Part shown: positions 53,890 through 64,000 of the stretch, one piece after another
Layout of the letters: every line of letters begins with the position of its first letter
Numbering within the stretch: the stretch's first letter is position 1
NCBI GenBank assembly: GCA_025617745.1
Contig: CM046864.1
Coordinates: forward strand, 24,035,152-24,099,151
Direction: 5' to 3'
DNA from: Heliocidaris erythrogramma
Taxonomy: Eukaryota > Echinodermata > Echinoidea > Camarodonta > Echinometridae
DNA: 64,000 bases
The notes under the pieces: generated by a model
What the model saw: only the letters and a program-made list of their open reading frames with translations
What the model was told of the DNA's origin: nothing
Database searches by the model: none
Program-made: the position numbers and the translations under genes

Positions 53890-54494
53890 GTAATGATATC
53901 CTTGTTATTGTAGATCAAGAATACATGCACAGTACGTGATGTGACCCTGAAGACCTCACAAGTTTCTCCACCATAAAAAATCACTGAAACTCAACAAAAA
54001 TCTACCAGCAGCTTGATCGTCATTGTTGTAAAATGCTTTGAGTTGGTACCCATAATCCAGCTAGTATCACAATATGATGGCTGATTTGTAGTTTGCAGGC
54101 ATAACACCAACTATACAGCGATCTATACGTAGCCATTAACCAAAGACGTGCCATCAGTTCAGTGATGTAGCTCTTCAACTAATGTTATAAAGAAAAGAAA
54201 AAATACAAAATGAAATTTCACATAAACACACTTTCGTATGAAGAAAAGGTTACAAAAAATACATGAATGATATTGGTATTTGTTCTAAATAGTTTTTAAA
54301 AGCAGAAAAATGGAGAGAATTTAGCATAATGGTATATATTTTCCAAACTGGAGTCATTACTGGACTAAACCATTGCCTTTGCCAAGCCCCCACCTCCCAA
54401 AATGTCCATTTTCAAGAAAAGATTCCAAGGAGAATCGTTTGTAAATAATGGCTTCACAGACTGGTTTAACGCAATATCTTTTTTCCTTTGCCAG

Positions 54495-54695
54495 ATCCCC
54501 TCTCTCAGACAGATACTCCACACTGAATAACAACAACAACTCGTTGTTCAAGACCCCTTCACACCCAATGAACCTGAGACCCAAGCAGTTCACACCTGGT
54601 ATGTACAGCTCCAGGACACCTAAAAGTGAAGAGCGCCATCTGCTGGCCTGGCAGAACCCCATGAACATGCCTTCAGCGAGGAGGCTGATCTGTCG
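54495..54695 (+). CDS. TBC gene exon 12
   Basis: The acceptor TTTCCTTTGCCAG precedes 54,495; the donor GTAAGT follows 54,695 (phase 2). It encodes SPLSDRYSTLNNNNNSLFKT, FTPGMYSSRTPKSEERHLLA and WQNPMNMPSARRL. No stop is reached, so at least one more exon follows. Confidence 0.8.
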
Positions 54696-54839
54696 GTAAG
54701 TACTTGTTTGTTTTATTGGAATCGAAAATTTGTTGTTCCCTCTGTTTTGGGTTCTATTATGTTTTATGGATTTTGTTTTTGTTCTTTCTTTGTTTGTTTC
54801 GTGTGTTTGTTTATTTACATTTCTCTTGTGTAATCTAAT

Positions 54840-54935
54840 ATTGTCCTGTCTCTCTCCTTCTTCTCCTCTCCTCTCTCTCTCTCTATCTCTGTCTCTCTCT
54901 CTCTATCTTCTATTTCTGTCTCTCCTGTAATTTTA
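54840..54935. repeat. (CT)n tract
   Basis: CT/TC-rich microsatellite just inside intron 12; open frames over it are compositional. Confidence 0.8.
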
Positions 54936-55209
54936 GATACATATATTGGAGTTATGCCTCTCTCTTATTTCTGCAATATCTACATTGTATCTCTATATTC
55001 CCCCTTATTTCTCTTTCTTACACTCGTCTCTCTCCAACTCTATCTTCTGTCTCTCCCTCCCTTAATTTTTATGAATCAGAATTGTAAAGGTTCTACTAAT
55101 TACATAACTATTGTGAGCACAAACTGTCGCCCACATTGTATGTCAGTTGGACTAAACCCCTGTTCAGACTACCTACATGTAAATTCATTGTATAGCTACA
55201 TATGATAAG

Positions 55210-55403
55210 TACAGTCAAACCTGCTTTAGCGACCACCTGTATAGAAAGACCACCTGTCTATAAAGACCACGATTTTTGTTTCCCTTGAAAAGTGTTTCTC
55301 ATTGAAACGTGTATTAAATGAACCTGTACATAAAGACCACCTGCTCATAGAGACCACTTTTATTGTCTCCCTTGAGCGGTCTTTATATACAGGTTTCACT
55401 GTA
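55210..55403. mobile_element. MITE with TACAGTCAAACCTG termini (copy 2)
   Basis: TACAGTCAAACCTGC at the left and CAGGTTTCACTGTA at the right, with internal TATAAAGACCACCTG repeats. It is TA-flanked; the partner copy is at 50,810. Confidence 0.8.
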
Positions 55404-55738
55404 ATTAAATTTTCAAAGTCTGAACATTGTATAAAGAAACGTCATATCGCGAAACACATGTTTGAGCGTCTTTTCGAACGAAAAAACCCAATATAAAAGA
55501 ATCGGCATCCCCTTGTAGTCTGAACCTCGTATAACGAGAAATCGTATAACTGGGCGGGGCTTATCGTGTGTGTGCACTGATGTGACTAATGAGATGTAAT
55601 ACGGTATGCTCCATCGCTGTCCTTGACGTAACCTGATACAAACATCATGGTGTCAGTTGACTTCCCCAAAACCTGTTCTTTATAAGATGCTGTAGTCTGT
55701 ACACTCCTTTCGCTAATCATGATTCTTTATACGTTTTT

Positions 55739-56682
55739 TATGCCTCCTCCCACCGTAGGTGGTGCCGGAGGCATTTCGGGTCTTTCGGGTCTTCCGTCCG
55801 TCCGTCCGTCCCCTTTTCGTTCTCGCGATAACTTCAAAACCGTTTTTTTTAATCAGTTTGTAACTTGGCCCATGTATGCATATGGGAGGGACGATGAACT
55901 GATTAGATTTTGGGGTCTCAAGGTCAAAGGTCAAAGGTCATAGAGGTCATTATATACATAAAAATGGTTCGTTCTTGTGATAACTTAGGAACCCTTTGGC
56001 GGATCAACTTCTAACTTGGCCCATGTATTCTTATGGGAGGGACGATGAACTGATTAGATTTTGGGGTCTCAAGGTCAAAGGTCACAGAGATAATTACATG
56101 TTGTATCTACATAAAAATGGTTAGTTCTCGCAATTACTGAAGAACTGTTAGACAGATCAGCTTCTAACCTGGCCCATGTTTGCATATGGGAGGGACAATG
56201 AACTGATTAGATTTTAGGGTCTCAAGGTCAAAGGTCAGAGGCGTCATTATGTACATAAAAATGGTTTGTTCTTGCAATAACTTCAGTTGTTTGACAGATC
56301 AACCTCTAACTTGGCCCATGTATGCATATGTGAGGGACGATGAACTGATTAGATTTTAGGGGATCTCAAGGTCAAAGTTCAAAGGTCATAGAGGTCATTA
56401 TATACATAAAAATGGTTCGTGATGTATGGAGTCTAGGCCTACCTATTTTAGAAATTTCAAGGGGACAGTGGTCTATTTGCTATAAAATATCTATTGCCTT
56501 GGTGTATTTGATGATTGTAAGTCATCAATGGTAATTAAGTTTTTTATTTGAAAATAAAATGATATAAATTTTCTGTCTCCTGTGCTTTTGAAGTGAAAAG
56601 ATTTGTAATTTTGATGGACCAATCCTTTTTAAAGTGTACATGTATGCCATACATTGCCAATCTGGTGATGGCGGAGGCATAA
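55739..56682. mobile_element. Element with ~150-bp tandem units and AGGTCA arrays
   Basis: TATGCCTCC and GGAGGCATAA are inverted ends. Four to five tandem units contain AACTTGGCCCATGTATGCAT, GGGAGGGACGATGAACTGAT and CTCAAGGTCAAAGGTCA. The left end has (CCGT)n. Each unit brings a direct repeat of AGGTCA. Confidence 0.8.
55921..56388 (+). promoter_or_regulatory. Array of DR1-type AGGTCA repeats
   Basis: AGGTCAAAGGTCA occurs at 55,921-55,940 (three half-sites), 56,072-56,084, 56,225-56,237 and, with one AGTTCA, 56,369-56,388 (three half-sites). AGGTCA-n-AGGTCA is the DR1 site bound by RXR/HNF4/COUP-type nuclear receptors. Binding here is untested. Confidence 0.4.
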
Positions 56683-56689
56683 ATTCCGA

Positions 56690-57594
56690 CCGCGTGTGGT
56701 CGGAGATTCATCTCGTTTATAATACAAGTCTTGTACAACTTTGCTGTAGTCTGAACAGGCTATTATCCACAATACTTTGTGACATAAATGTAGGTGATTA
56801 CTTTAACCTGAATCGGTGAATACATTTTATTTTTCTTTCATCTGTCAAATGGCTTAATAGCTAGACTAAGAAAGTGTTCATACAACTTTACACTCTCCCA
56901 GTAAGCTTGGCAGTTTAGGGGGTCTGAATTTCCTATTATAAATTCTACAATAGAAATGAACAGATGGATTTCTTTTTTTTTTGGCACAATTTTTTTTTTT
57001 CCTGTCCTTTTACCATGTAGTACTATGGGAAATCAATAAAAAAAAAATACTTTCATGGAACTTGGTCCTTCAAATCATAATTGATTATAAAGTATCAAAA
57101 ATATCCCTTCACTGTGAATATGCCTAGATACATGTAACATGTCCCGGCTGTTACTACTTTATTTTTCAGTAGGAAACATAGTACTCTTCAAACAGTGCAT
57201 AAACAGTGTGAATATATATCTGTAAAAACATGAGTTCAGCTTCCCATACTTTTCTCCTACGACTGCAACTGCACCCCATCTAGGGGTTATTTTATTTGTA
57301 GAATAAACACGGATGATTATCTGTACCCTGCCACAATGGAATGGATTAAAATCTACATTGTATTTGTTCCTTTGCCCGTGGGGGAAACCGGGGACAAAGA
57401 GGGAGCGCTTTTCCCCTTACAGTTATTATTGTCATTCTATTTGACTAACTGTATTTGAAGGGGCAATGAGTTTTGGAATGATTCATGTACAAGTCGTTTC
57501 AGACTGACATCTTCTAGAAACGTTAACACAGCTTCCATTTTGTCTTTATGCTACGCTGAATGGGAACAAATTTTAAAGGTAAAGGGAAGCTCTG
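56690..57594. other. Intron/intergenic sequence, no gene seen
   Basis: Has A/T homopolymers near 56,970-57,050. A short open stretch after an AG at 57,301 (46 codons) has no recognisable similarity and is not called. Confidence 0.35.
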
Positions 57595-57598
57595 TTAA

Positions 57599-57889
57599 AG
57601 GGATACTCAACCGCAGATTGTGGACTTTTTTATGCCGCGAGAGGGCACCGTGATCGTTACCTGATCATACCGTTGCCATGCGGGGCTCAAACTTCGAACA
57701 GACTGGTCGCCGCGCAATATGCACGCTCCGCCTGAGCTCGAGCTCTCGTGCGAGACTCGGTCGGCTTCGTGCAGACCGAATTGTAATCCCAGTAGTCCGA
57801 CGGACGCGTTTGACACACAAACTTTGTGTACGAGTGAATGGGCTTACGCAATCATGGCTTTCCCCACGGCCGCCTGGTGGCGTATACCT
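57599..57889. mobile_element. TTAA-flanked MITE (AGGGATACTC termini)
   Basis: TTAA at 57,595-57,598 and 57,890-57,893; imperfect termini AGGGATACTCAACC and AGGTATACGCCACC. The GC-rich interior has no coding signal. It is similar in design to 25,131-25,666. Confidence 0.55.
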
Positions 57890-58299
57890 TTAATGAAAAA
57901 TGTACTTGAAGGAACCTTGATGAATACATGATTTTGTTCCATATCAAAGAAGAAATCAGTAATGTGCTAACCCTTTCAAAATGCATATGAATTTGAATCG
58001 AGGTAAGCAAACATTTGTGCAAATTTCCTTTAAAGATTTATTTTATTCATGAATGAGAAAAGTTGAGTGTCTTGAGGCCAACCAAACAAACTATGTGGGA
58101 AGTCCTTAAATATAAAGCCGAGAATTGAAAGAATGCTTGTCACCAAATTTTCCAGGGCCTTGCATAAAAAGTTGCGATTTTAACACAACTTAAACACAAC
58201 TTAAACCCAACTTGATTTTCAGCCAATCAGGATCGAATATTTTACACTTGCATTTAAATTTTTGAGTTGCCTTTGATTACAATTTTTCATACGAGAGTG

Positions 58300-58453
58300 C
58301 CCTGGGAACCTGTTTCAGAATACTTGTTATCAATAACAACTGCCCCACTTCTATGACAAATTTGCTCTCAGCCAATCAGATTCAAGGATTTCAGTAGCTT
58401 ATAACAATTATTGTAACTCGTTTTTGATGACAAGTTTATGAAAGGGGGCCCTG
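58300..58453. mobile_element. Palindromic MITE, family A copy 5
   Basis: CCCTGGGAACCTG start and GGGGGCCCTG end; the core CAGCCAATCAGATTCAAGG matches copy 1. Confidence 0.75.
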
Positions 58454-58549
58454 ATCAAGTAAAAAGTATAAAAGTGTAGAAAAGCCACCAGTCAAAAAAA
58501 AGACCCAAAATCTTTTTTTCTTTTCTCTCTCTCTAAATTGCTTCTTTTT

Positions 58550-58574
58550 TTTGGGGGGGGGGGGGGGGGGGGGA
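58550..58574. repeat. Poly-G run
   Basis: More than 20 consecutive G, one of the longest of about fifteen G/C homopolymer tracts in the window. Confidence 0.9.
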
Positions 58575-58794
58575 GGGAGGAGGAGAGTTAATGTGGCCTG
58601 ATATGGATTGTTTTGGAAACAGTAATGATCACATATTGGTTTGGGATAGTCTTCATAGGCTTCCCCTAGCCTTGCCTTTACTTTAGTCGATAAGTTCAAG
58701 ATACTGACAATTGCATCGCTTTCAAAGTTTCTTTTGATTAATAGATATGTGTGTTATAGAAGTGAAAAGTAGTTACGTAATAATTAAGTAGTTA

Positions 58795-58960
58795 AGTAAG
58801 TTACGCACGACTTTACGTGCGACTGGTGATCAGTTCTTGTGCTAAATGATTGAGAATCTGATTAGTATAGCACCCAAGATCATGTTCCAGTCGTTCGTAA
58901 AGTCATTCGTAACTTTACAAACAGCTTTATGAAACACCCCCCCCCCCCCCCCCCCCCCCC
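58795..58960. mobile_element. Palindromic MITE, family B copy 3, with poly-C end
   Basis: AAGTTACGCACGACTTTACG to TTTACAAACAGCTTTATGAA; nearly identical to the copy at 51,780. A 24-base C run follows the terminal GAAACAC. Confidence 0.8.
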
Positions 58961-59218
58961 GGAGAGGATACAAGTGCATATTGGCTCTTGTGATTTTTAT
59001 CTATAATTATAAATCCAAACAATGTCACAGGTCCGCATGTCTTTCCTAATAACTGTAACGCTTGCCATAACCATTCATGGCCTTTAATAGTGGTCTAGGT
59101 GTTCTGTTATTGTGTCAGACCTATATGATCATGCTCATATATTTTCCTCTCTCTTTTTTTCACTCCATCTTTCCATTTCCCAAGCCCTTTTTTTTCCTCA
59201 ACTCGCATTCATTACCAG

Positions 59219-59270
59219 GGGAGTACAAGGAGATAATACCAGCAAATTAAATTCTCATATTAAGAGTTAA
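59219..59270 (+). CDS. Weak candidate terminal exon of the TBC gene
   Basis: A strong polypyrimidine tract (59,150-59,202) and CATTACCAG precede 59,219. In the phase required by exon 12 it reads GVQGDNTSKLNSHIKS and a TAA. It is short and has no independent support, so this is only a candidate. Confidence 0.2.
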
Positions 59271-59635
59271 TAGACCAGGGGGGCTTTGTGCCGCGAAGCC
59301 TCACTCTTGACTGGCAAAGAGTGTGGCCTTATTGTGGGTATTAATCCGGCACTTAGTGGGGTCGTTGATTCGCGTGAATGTAAGGGGCTTTTGAAAGAAT
59401 TTGTTATTGTTCGGGGCCCCGCTGGTTGACGCAGAGGTTTGGATTGTCCCTCGGGCAAGTGAGGGCGAAGGAGAGGGATCAGCTAGTGGGACTAGTTACA
59501 GAGGCAGAGGCAGAGAGAGAGATTGTGTGAGTGAGAATGGGTAAAGGGAGTGTTTCAGATGTACAGCTTAATTTGATTTTGACATTGTGAGGGCTCTGTT
59601 TCAAGGTTGAAGATAAAGTTGCGTTCTGGTCATGC

Positions 59636-59865
59636 AATAGACCTGTTTACAAAGTGATTCAAATTTTATGCATACTTTTGAAACAAAGGTTGTTCTTGAC
59701 AACCTGAAAGCTTGCCAGACATAGCAACAAGTAATGTATGCAAACTGGATTCCAAGTATTGTAGTTCATTCATTAATAACAGGTTAATGGAATACCTCGT
59801 TACTAGGTCCCCAGGAAAGAAACATCCATAAATTTGAATCACTTTAATAGTAAACAGGTCTATTA
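59636..59865. mobile_element. MITE with AATAGACCTGTTTAC termini
   Basis: CAATAGACCTGTTTACAAAG at the left and GTAAACAGGTCTATT at the right, with AAATTTGAATCACTTT as the inner arm. The interior is shared in reverse orientation with 59,891-60,099. Confidence 0.8.
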
Positions 59866-59890
59866 CATTGTGAAAGAAACTGTCTCAAAG

Positions 59891-60099
59891 CAATAGACCG
59901 CTTCTGTAATGTATACAAATTTATGCACATATATTCTCTGAGCCCCTAGTGACGAGCTATTCCATGAGCCTCAATGCTTGGAATCCAGTTTGCATATATT
60001 ATTTTTTTGCTATGTCCGCCAAGCTTTCAGGTTGTCAAGAACAACCTTTGTTTGAAAGATATGCATAAAATTTGCATACATTACCGAAGCAGTCTATTG
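59891..60099. mobile_element. MITE with CAATAGACCGCTTC termini
   Basis: CAATAGACCGCTTCTGTAAT at the left, complement at the right; GTTGTCAAGAACAACCTTTG inside matches the neighbour in inverted orientation. Confidence 0.8.
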
Positions 60100-60715
60100 G
60101 GAAAGGTTGATCATGTCTACAGGTGTACATAAATAACTTTATAATACATAACTTTATATCGAAACCTTGTTATATCAGGGCTAAAAAGCAATAGAATACA
60201 AAGAAGTGGGACCAGTAAAAATTACCATGTTATAATGAGAATTTGTTATATCCTTGCTCATTATTACAAGGTTCCACTGTAGCCATTTAGTACCTGGGTC
60301 GAGAGATAGATTCAAGAAAAAAAATGCCGAAACTCTTTAGGTAGGGATTTGAACCCCCAACCATGAAACTGAAAGTAAAATCTAGTGTTTCAGAAAGGTA
60401 GCTTTGTAGAAATGGGAGAAAATTCTTGCTCATCCATGAGCAAACCCATTGGCCCGACTTCATGAAAGAGAATTATCTTAAAACCTCCATAAGCGTAGTG
60501 TGCGCATGTCCTCATGTCCAATGGGAGGATAGCAATGCGCTGAAATATGCTTTATTTTACGCTTATTTTAGTCCACAGCAGAGGTTCAAACCGTGGTTGA
60601 AGAAAAACCTCTTTCGTGACGTCGGGCCATCATGTTCAGTCTTTTTGGCATCAATATGGCTTTATTTGCTTTATTTTTCATTGTTCTTTTTTAATGACCC
60701 TTTTAAATAATCATC

Positions 60716-60891
60716 TACAGTGGAAACTCAGTATAACGAGGTCCTTGGGACCATCAAAATTACCTTGTTATAGCAGGAATCTTCTTATATCAGGTTAAAA
60801 AAATAGAATATAAAGAGCTGGGACCAGAATATTACCTTGTATATCAGGAATATTGTTATATCAGATATCTTTATACTGAGTTTCCACTGTA
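60716..60891. mobile_element. MITE with TACAGTGGAAACTCAGTATAA termini
   Basis: A near-perfect terminal inverted repeat of 21 bp (TACAGTGGAAACTCAG...). The interior has TTGTTATATCAGG-type words, also seen at 60,170-60,270 and 36,895-36,915. TA-flanked CAGT ends suggest a Tc1/mariner-type derivative. Confidence 0.8.
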
Positions 60892-61313
60892 TATGGAAAA
60901 GGTTTTCTCTCACACACTTATGAATTGGGAGTGAGTTGATAGAATAGGATTGTCGTCTACTTTGCAGAGATTATTGAAATCTTAATTTCATTTTAACCCG
61001 TTGACTACTGAATTATCTCATCCCCATAGACCTAATACAGGGACCACCCGATTCCAGTGGGGAATGGGTTGGTTCACTGTAAAGCAGCATGGATATATTT
61101 GAAGCCCTCATGTTTCAGTGCATGTACCATGTACTGAATGTGGGCATTCTTGTAGAAACCAAGCTTGTCTGTGCCATTGCCCGCCTTCTCCGTGTTGTGG
61201 AGTAGACCCATTCTTTAGTGGATTAGAATTGCATGTTGTGCTTTTCTTTGGCCGATGTTATCTTAAAATCTACCTCCTTTCTTCCTGGACCCCTTTGTAA
61301 AACAGCATGCAGA

Positions 61314-62310
61314 TTAATCGGGTGTCAGAATTTAGGGCTGCTGGGACCCCAGGCTGTGAAAAAGAAAAACTGAGAATTTCCTTTTTTATCCTTGTTTCCC
61401 CCCCCCCCCCCCTGTCTTCATCAGTGGTTCATTTGAGGATACACAGCCATGAGAGTTTTGCTCTCAGCTACAGGGTGGTCCATAAAAAGGATGGGCCTTA
61501 TTCAAAGCAGCATACAATTTCATCAGGTGTCAGAATTTAGGGCTGCTGGACCTCAGGCTATGAAAAAGAAAGAAAAACAGATTTTTTTTTCTTCCCTTAT
61601 TCATTGGCTAATTTTAGGATACACAGCGTCAGCAGTAAGAATTCTTGCTCTGAGCTACAGGATGGCATAATAAAAATCGGGTGTTGGTATGACGGCTGCT
61701 GAGGCCCCAGAATGTGAAAAAGATTTTCTTTTGTCTTCCCTTATTTATTGGTTCATTTGAGAATACACAGCGTCAGCCATAGAAGGTCTTGCTGTCAGCT
61801 ATATAGGGTGGTCCATGAAAAAGGGTAGGCCTAGTTTTAGAGCAACATGCTGAGTAATCAGGAATTGGAATTGAATGCTGAATTGGGCCCCAGGTTGTGA
61901 GGGCTGTGAAAAAGAAAAACTGAGCAGTGTTTTATTTTTTATTTTTATTTCTTTTTATTGTTTAATTTGAGGATACATGACCATAGGAATTCCTGCGCTC
62001 AGCTTCAGGGTGATTCAGAAAAAAGTGTCGTTTTTTTTAAGTTATGAATCCTGTGATTCTAAGCACAATCGATTGAAATTTGAGATGAAATGAAGAGGGA
62101 GAGAGAGAGATTCCTACTTTTAGCTCTGTTGTGATTACAGATAAAACATGAACATTTTGAGAATTTTAGTTTCAAAATTTTGCTCTGTGGTATAGGGTAA
62201 TCGAGAAAATTAGGGTTGGGCACTTGGGCCATTGTAAAGCACCAGCAGATCAGTCGCATTTCGGAATTTGGGTAGGTATATGGGCTGTGACAAAAGGAAA
62301 GAAATTTTTA
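61314..62310. repeat. Degenerate tandem repeat, ~155-205-bp units
   Basis: CAGAATTTAGGGCTGCTG or its variants recur near 61,326, 61,531, 61,680, 61,860 and 62,260. Each is followed by a GTGAAAAAG(A)-rich stretch and a GGATACACAG...CTCAGCTACAGGGTGGT segment. Confidence 0.75.
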
Positions 62311-63640
62311 CAAGTATGTTGAAATTCACAGCCTGCCTTCCTCATAAAGCAAAATTAGTAGAGAGATAGTTTCCCAACGGTTTATTCAGACTTTCAAATG
62401 ATAAAAAAACCGATCAAACTGCATTTCAGAGTATAAAATCGATAACTGTGCAGGTGTCTGCTTTTTAAAAATTATTTTTCTTTTATTTAATGTTTTTTTA
62501 AAATAACCTGTGTCAGGGGGGGTTATCGTTATTTTTTCAAATTATTTTATTAATAACCTACTGACAACAGAGTTTGATTGGTTATTGAGTGTTGTGTACA
62601 TGGATTGGAAAAGAAGACCTTCGGGTCATAGTTATTTGGTTAATCTTTTTGTTTTCCCGGCATCCATGTGACTCTCTTCTAATCTACTGTTTTGTATCCT
62701 CTGATTTCTTGATTTTTGTCTTTGCCGAATAAATAATAATAATAATAATCTCTTTTGTAGAGTTGATGTACACAAAATTCCGCGAAACTTTGCACAGGTC
62801 TAGTAGACATCCGGTAGATACTGCCGAGGAAATTTCAAGGTCACAAATTCTATTTAACTCCTTTTTAAGAAATGAACATCTTGCTTTTGTCGCAGATGGA
62901 GCTATTCAGAAATCAGCTCATGTACATTAATATATTACTAGTAACGGTCAAAAGATAATTATTCAAATTACGCAAGTTTTTTCAAGTTGAAAAAAAAATG
63001 GTCTTACCAAGTTGTTGTTATTACATACTTAAAAGCAAATTATAATCATTGTCACATCTGCACAAGTTTTCTAAAATTTTATAATTCTTTTGTTATTTAT
63101 CGCATACTCACACAACTTCAAAATTTAGGGCTGCAAAAAGGATGAAGGACCTTTAAGTCCCAAACAAAGTAAATAGCTTGGACTTGCTTTCAAAGGTATT
63201 TTCCAGTTTGACAGCTCAAGATTTAATCAAAACTATTAAGCACCATGTGATCTGATAGTCCTTAACTGATGATTGTCACAAGTGTTTGCAATCATATAAC
63301 TCTGAGTTATGCTATTTCAAACTTTAATTCTACTTGCTTTTAAAATTGATGATGCTATCTTTAATAGTCTCCTGTCAGAAGAAAGGTATATTTGTACATG
63401 TAGGTTATTTTTTGTTCTTTGTACAGGCATAAAGAGAGATTGTTGAACTAGTATAGGGTGGTACACAATTTCAAAAGATAGGATCTGCCCTAAAAATACT
63501 GGAAACGGATGTATTATTGTAAAAACTTATTTGGAAAAAGGAGGGAAAATTCCAAAAATTGTGTAAGCCGCATACTGTTGCTGAAAAAAGAGAGAAGCAT
63601 TTCCAAATACTTGTTGCATTCTAAAAGTGTAGATACACGT
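62311..63640. other. AT-rich sequence, no gene seen
   Basis: Contains an (AAT)n run at 62,727-62,749. No coding signal. Confidence 0.4.
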
Positions 63641-63643
63641 TGA

Positions 63644-63866
63644 CTGGTATTCTGAAAACGATTGTATCTTTTATGTTAGTAAGAAGATGTTAATTGTCGT
63701 AACAAATCAAAATTAGGATAAGACATTGGTTAATGTCTCCGCAAAGCTGGCTGCGTTCGCGTAAAATTAATAGAGACAACTGCGCGAGCGCCAATGACAA
63801 GTGTTATGACAATCAACGTCATTTTTCCTTAACATAAAAGATAACATCGTTTTCAGAATACAGCCC
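63644..63866. mobile_element. MITE with TATTCTGAAAACGAT termini
   Basis: GGTATTCTGAAAACGATTGT with ATCTTTTATGTTA at the left is matched by TAACATAAAAGAT and ATCGTTTTCAGAATAC at the right. Confidence 0.75.
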
Positions 63867-64000
63867 CTGAATACTTTTTCTGCCAAGAGATGTGGGAGCC
63901 AGATGGGCGTTAAATAGCTTTATTATTAAATGTATTTAATTCCATTTCGGCTCTCAGCAATGATAGAAAATGGATAGATAACAATAAGCACTTGTATACA

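Larger units (their letters stand above)
17532..54695 (+). other. TBC-domain (Rab-GAP-like) gene, 12-exon model, 3' end not resolved
   Basis: TBC proteins accelerate GTP hydrolysis by Rab GTPases on membranes. Twelve exons join with consistent GT-AG sites and codon phases, giving about 2.5 kb of coding sequence (about 830 codons): a short N-terminus with FDEHGF, the TBC domain in exons 2-8, a helical extension in exons 9-10 and a long polar Ser/Pro/Lys/Arg-rich tail in exons 11-12. Motif A (RPILWSKLLG), motif B (IVVDLERTFP, arginine finger) and motif C (VGYCQGM, glutamine finger) are all present, so catalytic competence is expected. An acidic insertion of about 60 residues between motifs A and B is unusual. 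I cannot assign a vertebrate orthologue. Introns 1 (14.8 kb) and 8 (11 kb) are filled with transposons. Confidence 0.8.

Noticed and set aside
57302..57450. 46-codon open stretch after an AG in the phase needed by TBC exon 12
   Set aside because: No recognisable motif, hydrophobic end unlike the polar tail, and no support over the alternative at 59.2 kb.
60340..60400. B-box-like GGTTCAAATCC on the minus strand (possible tRNA or SINE)
   Set aside because: No matching acceptor stem, anticodon arm or A box could be folded.
61118..61300. Cys-rich 60-codon frame
   Set aside because: No signal peptide, no splice context, overlaps the start of a tandem repeat.

Overview
The window is eukaryotic. 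It has GT-AG spliceosomal introns, one dispersed multi-exon host gene, and a dense layer of metazoan transposable elements. Many poly-G/poly-C runs, frequent TACATGTA motifs, and the mix of DIRS-like, Gypsy-like, TTAA-site and Tc1 elements suggest a marine invertebrate. A sea urchin or other echinoderm is my best guess, but this is inference; no sequence here names the species.

The only host gene I can support is a plus-strand TBC-domain (Rab-GAP-like) gene. Twelve coding exons between 17,532 and 54,695 join with matching splice phases, giving about 830 codons. The first exon (17,532-17,656) lies 14.8 kb upstream of the second. The TBC domain occupies exons 2-8 and keeps both catalytic fingers (Arg in IxxDxxR, Gln in YCQ). 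A long polar tail lies in exons 11-12. Exon 11 needs a single missing base to stay in frame. The last exon is either at about 59.2 kb (weak candidate) or outside the window.

Layout: 1-1,657 is the 3' end of a DIRS-like tyrosine-recombinase retroelement. From 2 to 17.2 kb there are foldback/MITE elements, a 5'-truncated non-LTR retrotransposon (7.3-9.9 kb), a 104-123 bp minisatellite (10.5-11.1 kb), duplicated low-complexity repeats (12.6-13.7 kb), an unrelated RT fragment (14.45-14.8 kb) and a second copy of the first non-LTR family in opposite orientation (17.2-14.85 kb). Intron 1 of the TBC gene holds a Gypsy-like LTR element with most of RNase H and integrase deleted (20.8-25.1 kb), a TTAA-flanked element, a 1.3 kb foldback with a perfect 9-bp target duplication (26.5-27.85 kb), a 160-bp tandem-repeat element, a decayed CR1/Rex-like retrotransposon and a decayed THAP-like domain.

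From 37 to 40.3 kb, TBC exons 7 and 8 each have decayed duplicate copies in the adjacent introns. Intron 8 (11 kb) contains a 9-bp-TSD element, a decayed minus-strand intron-containing DDE-type transposase with a 19-residue tandem repeat, two nested TTAA-site elements inserted into that repeat, and a Tc1-like element with about 270-bp inverted repeats. From 54.7 to 64 kb there are only repeats, including an element carrying a tandem array of DR1-type nuclear-receptor half-sites (55.7-56.7 kb). I saw no tRNA, rRNA or CRISPR array.
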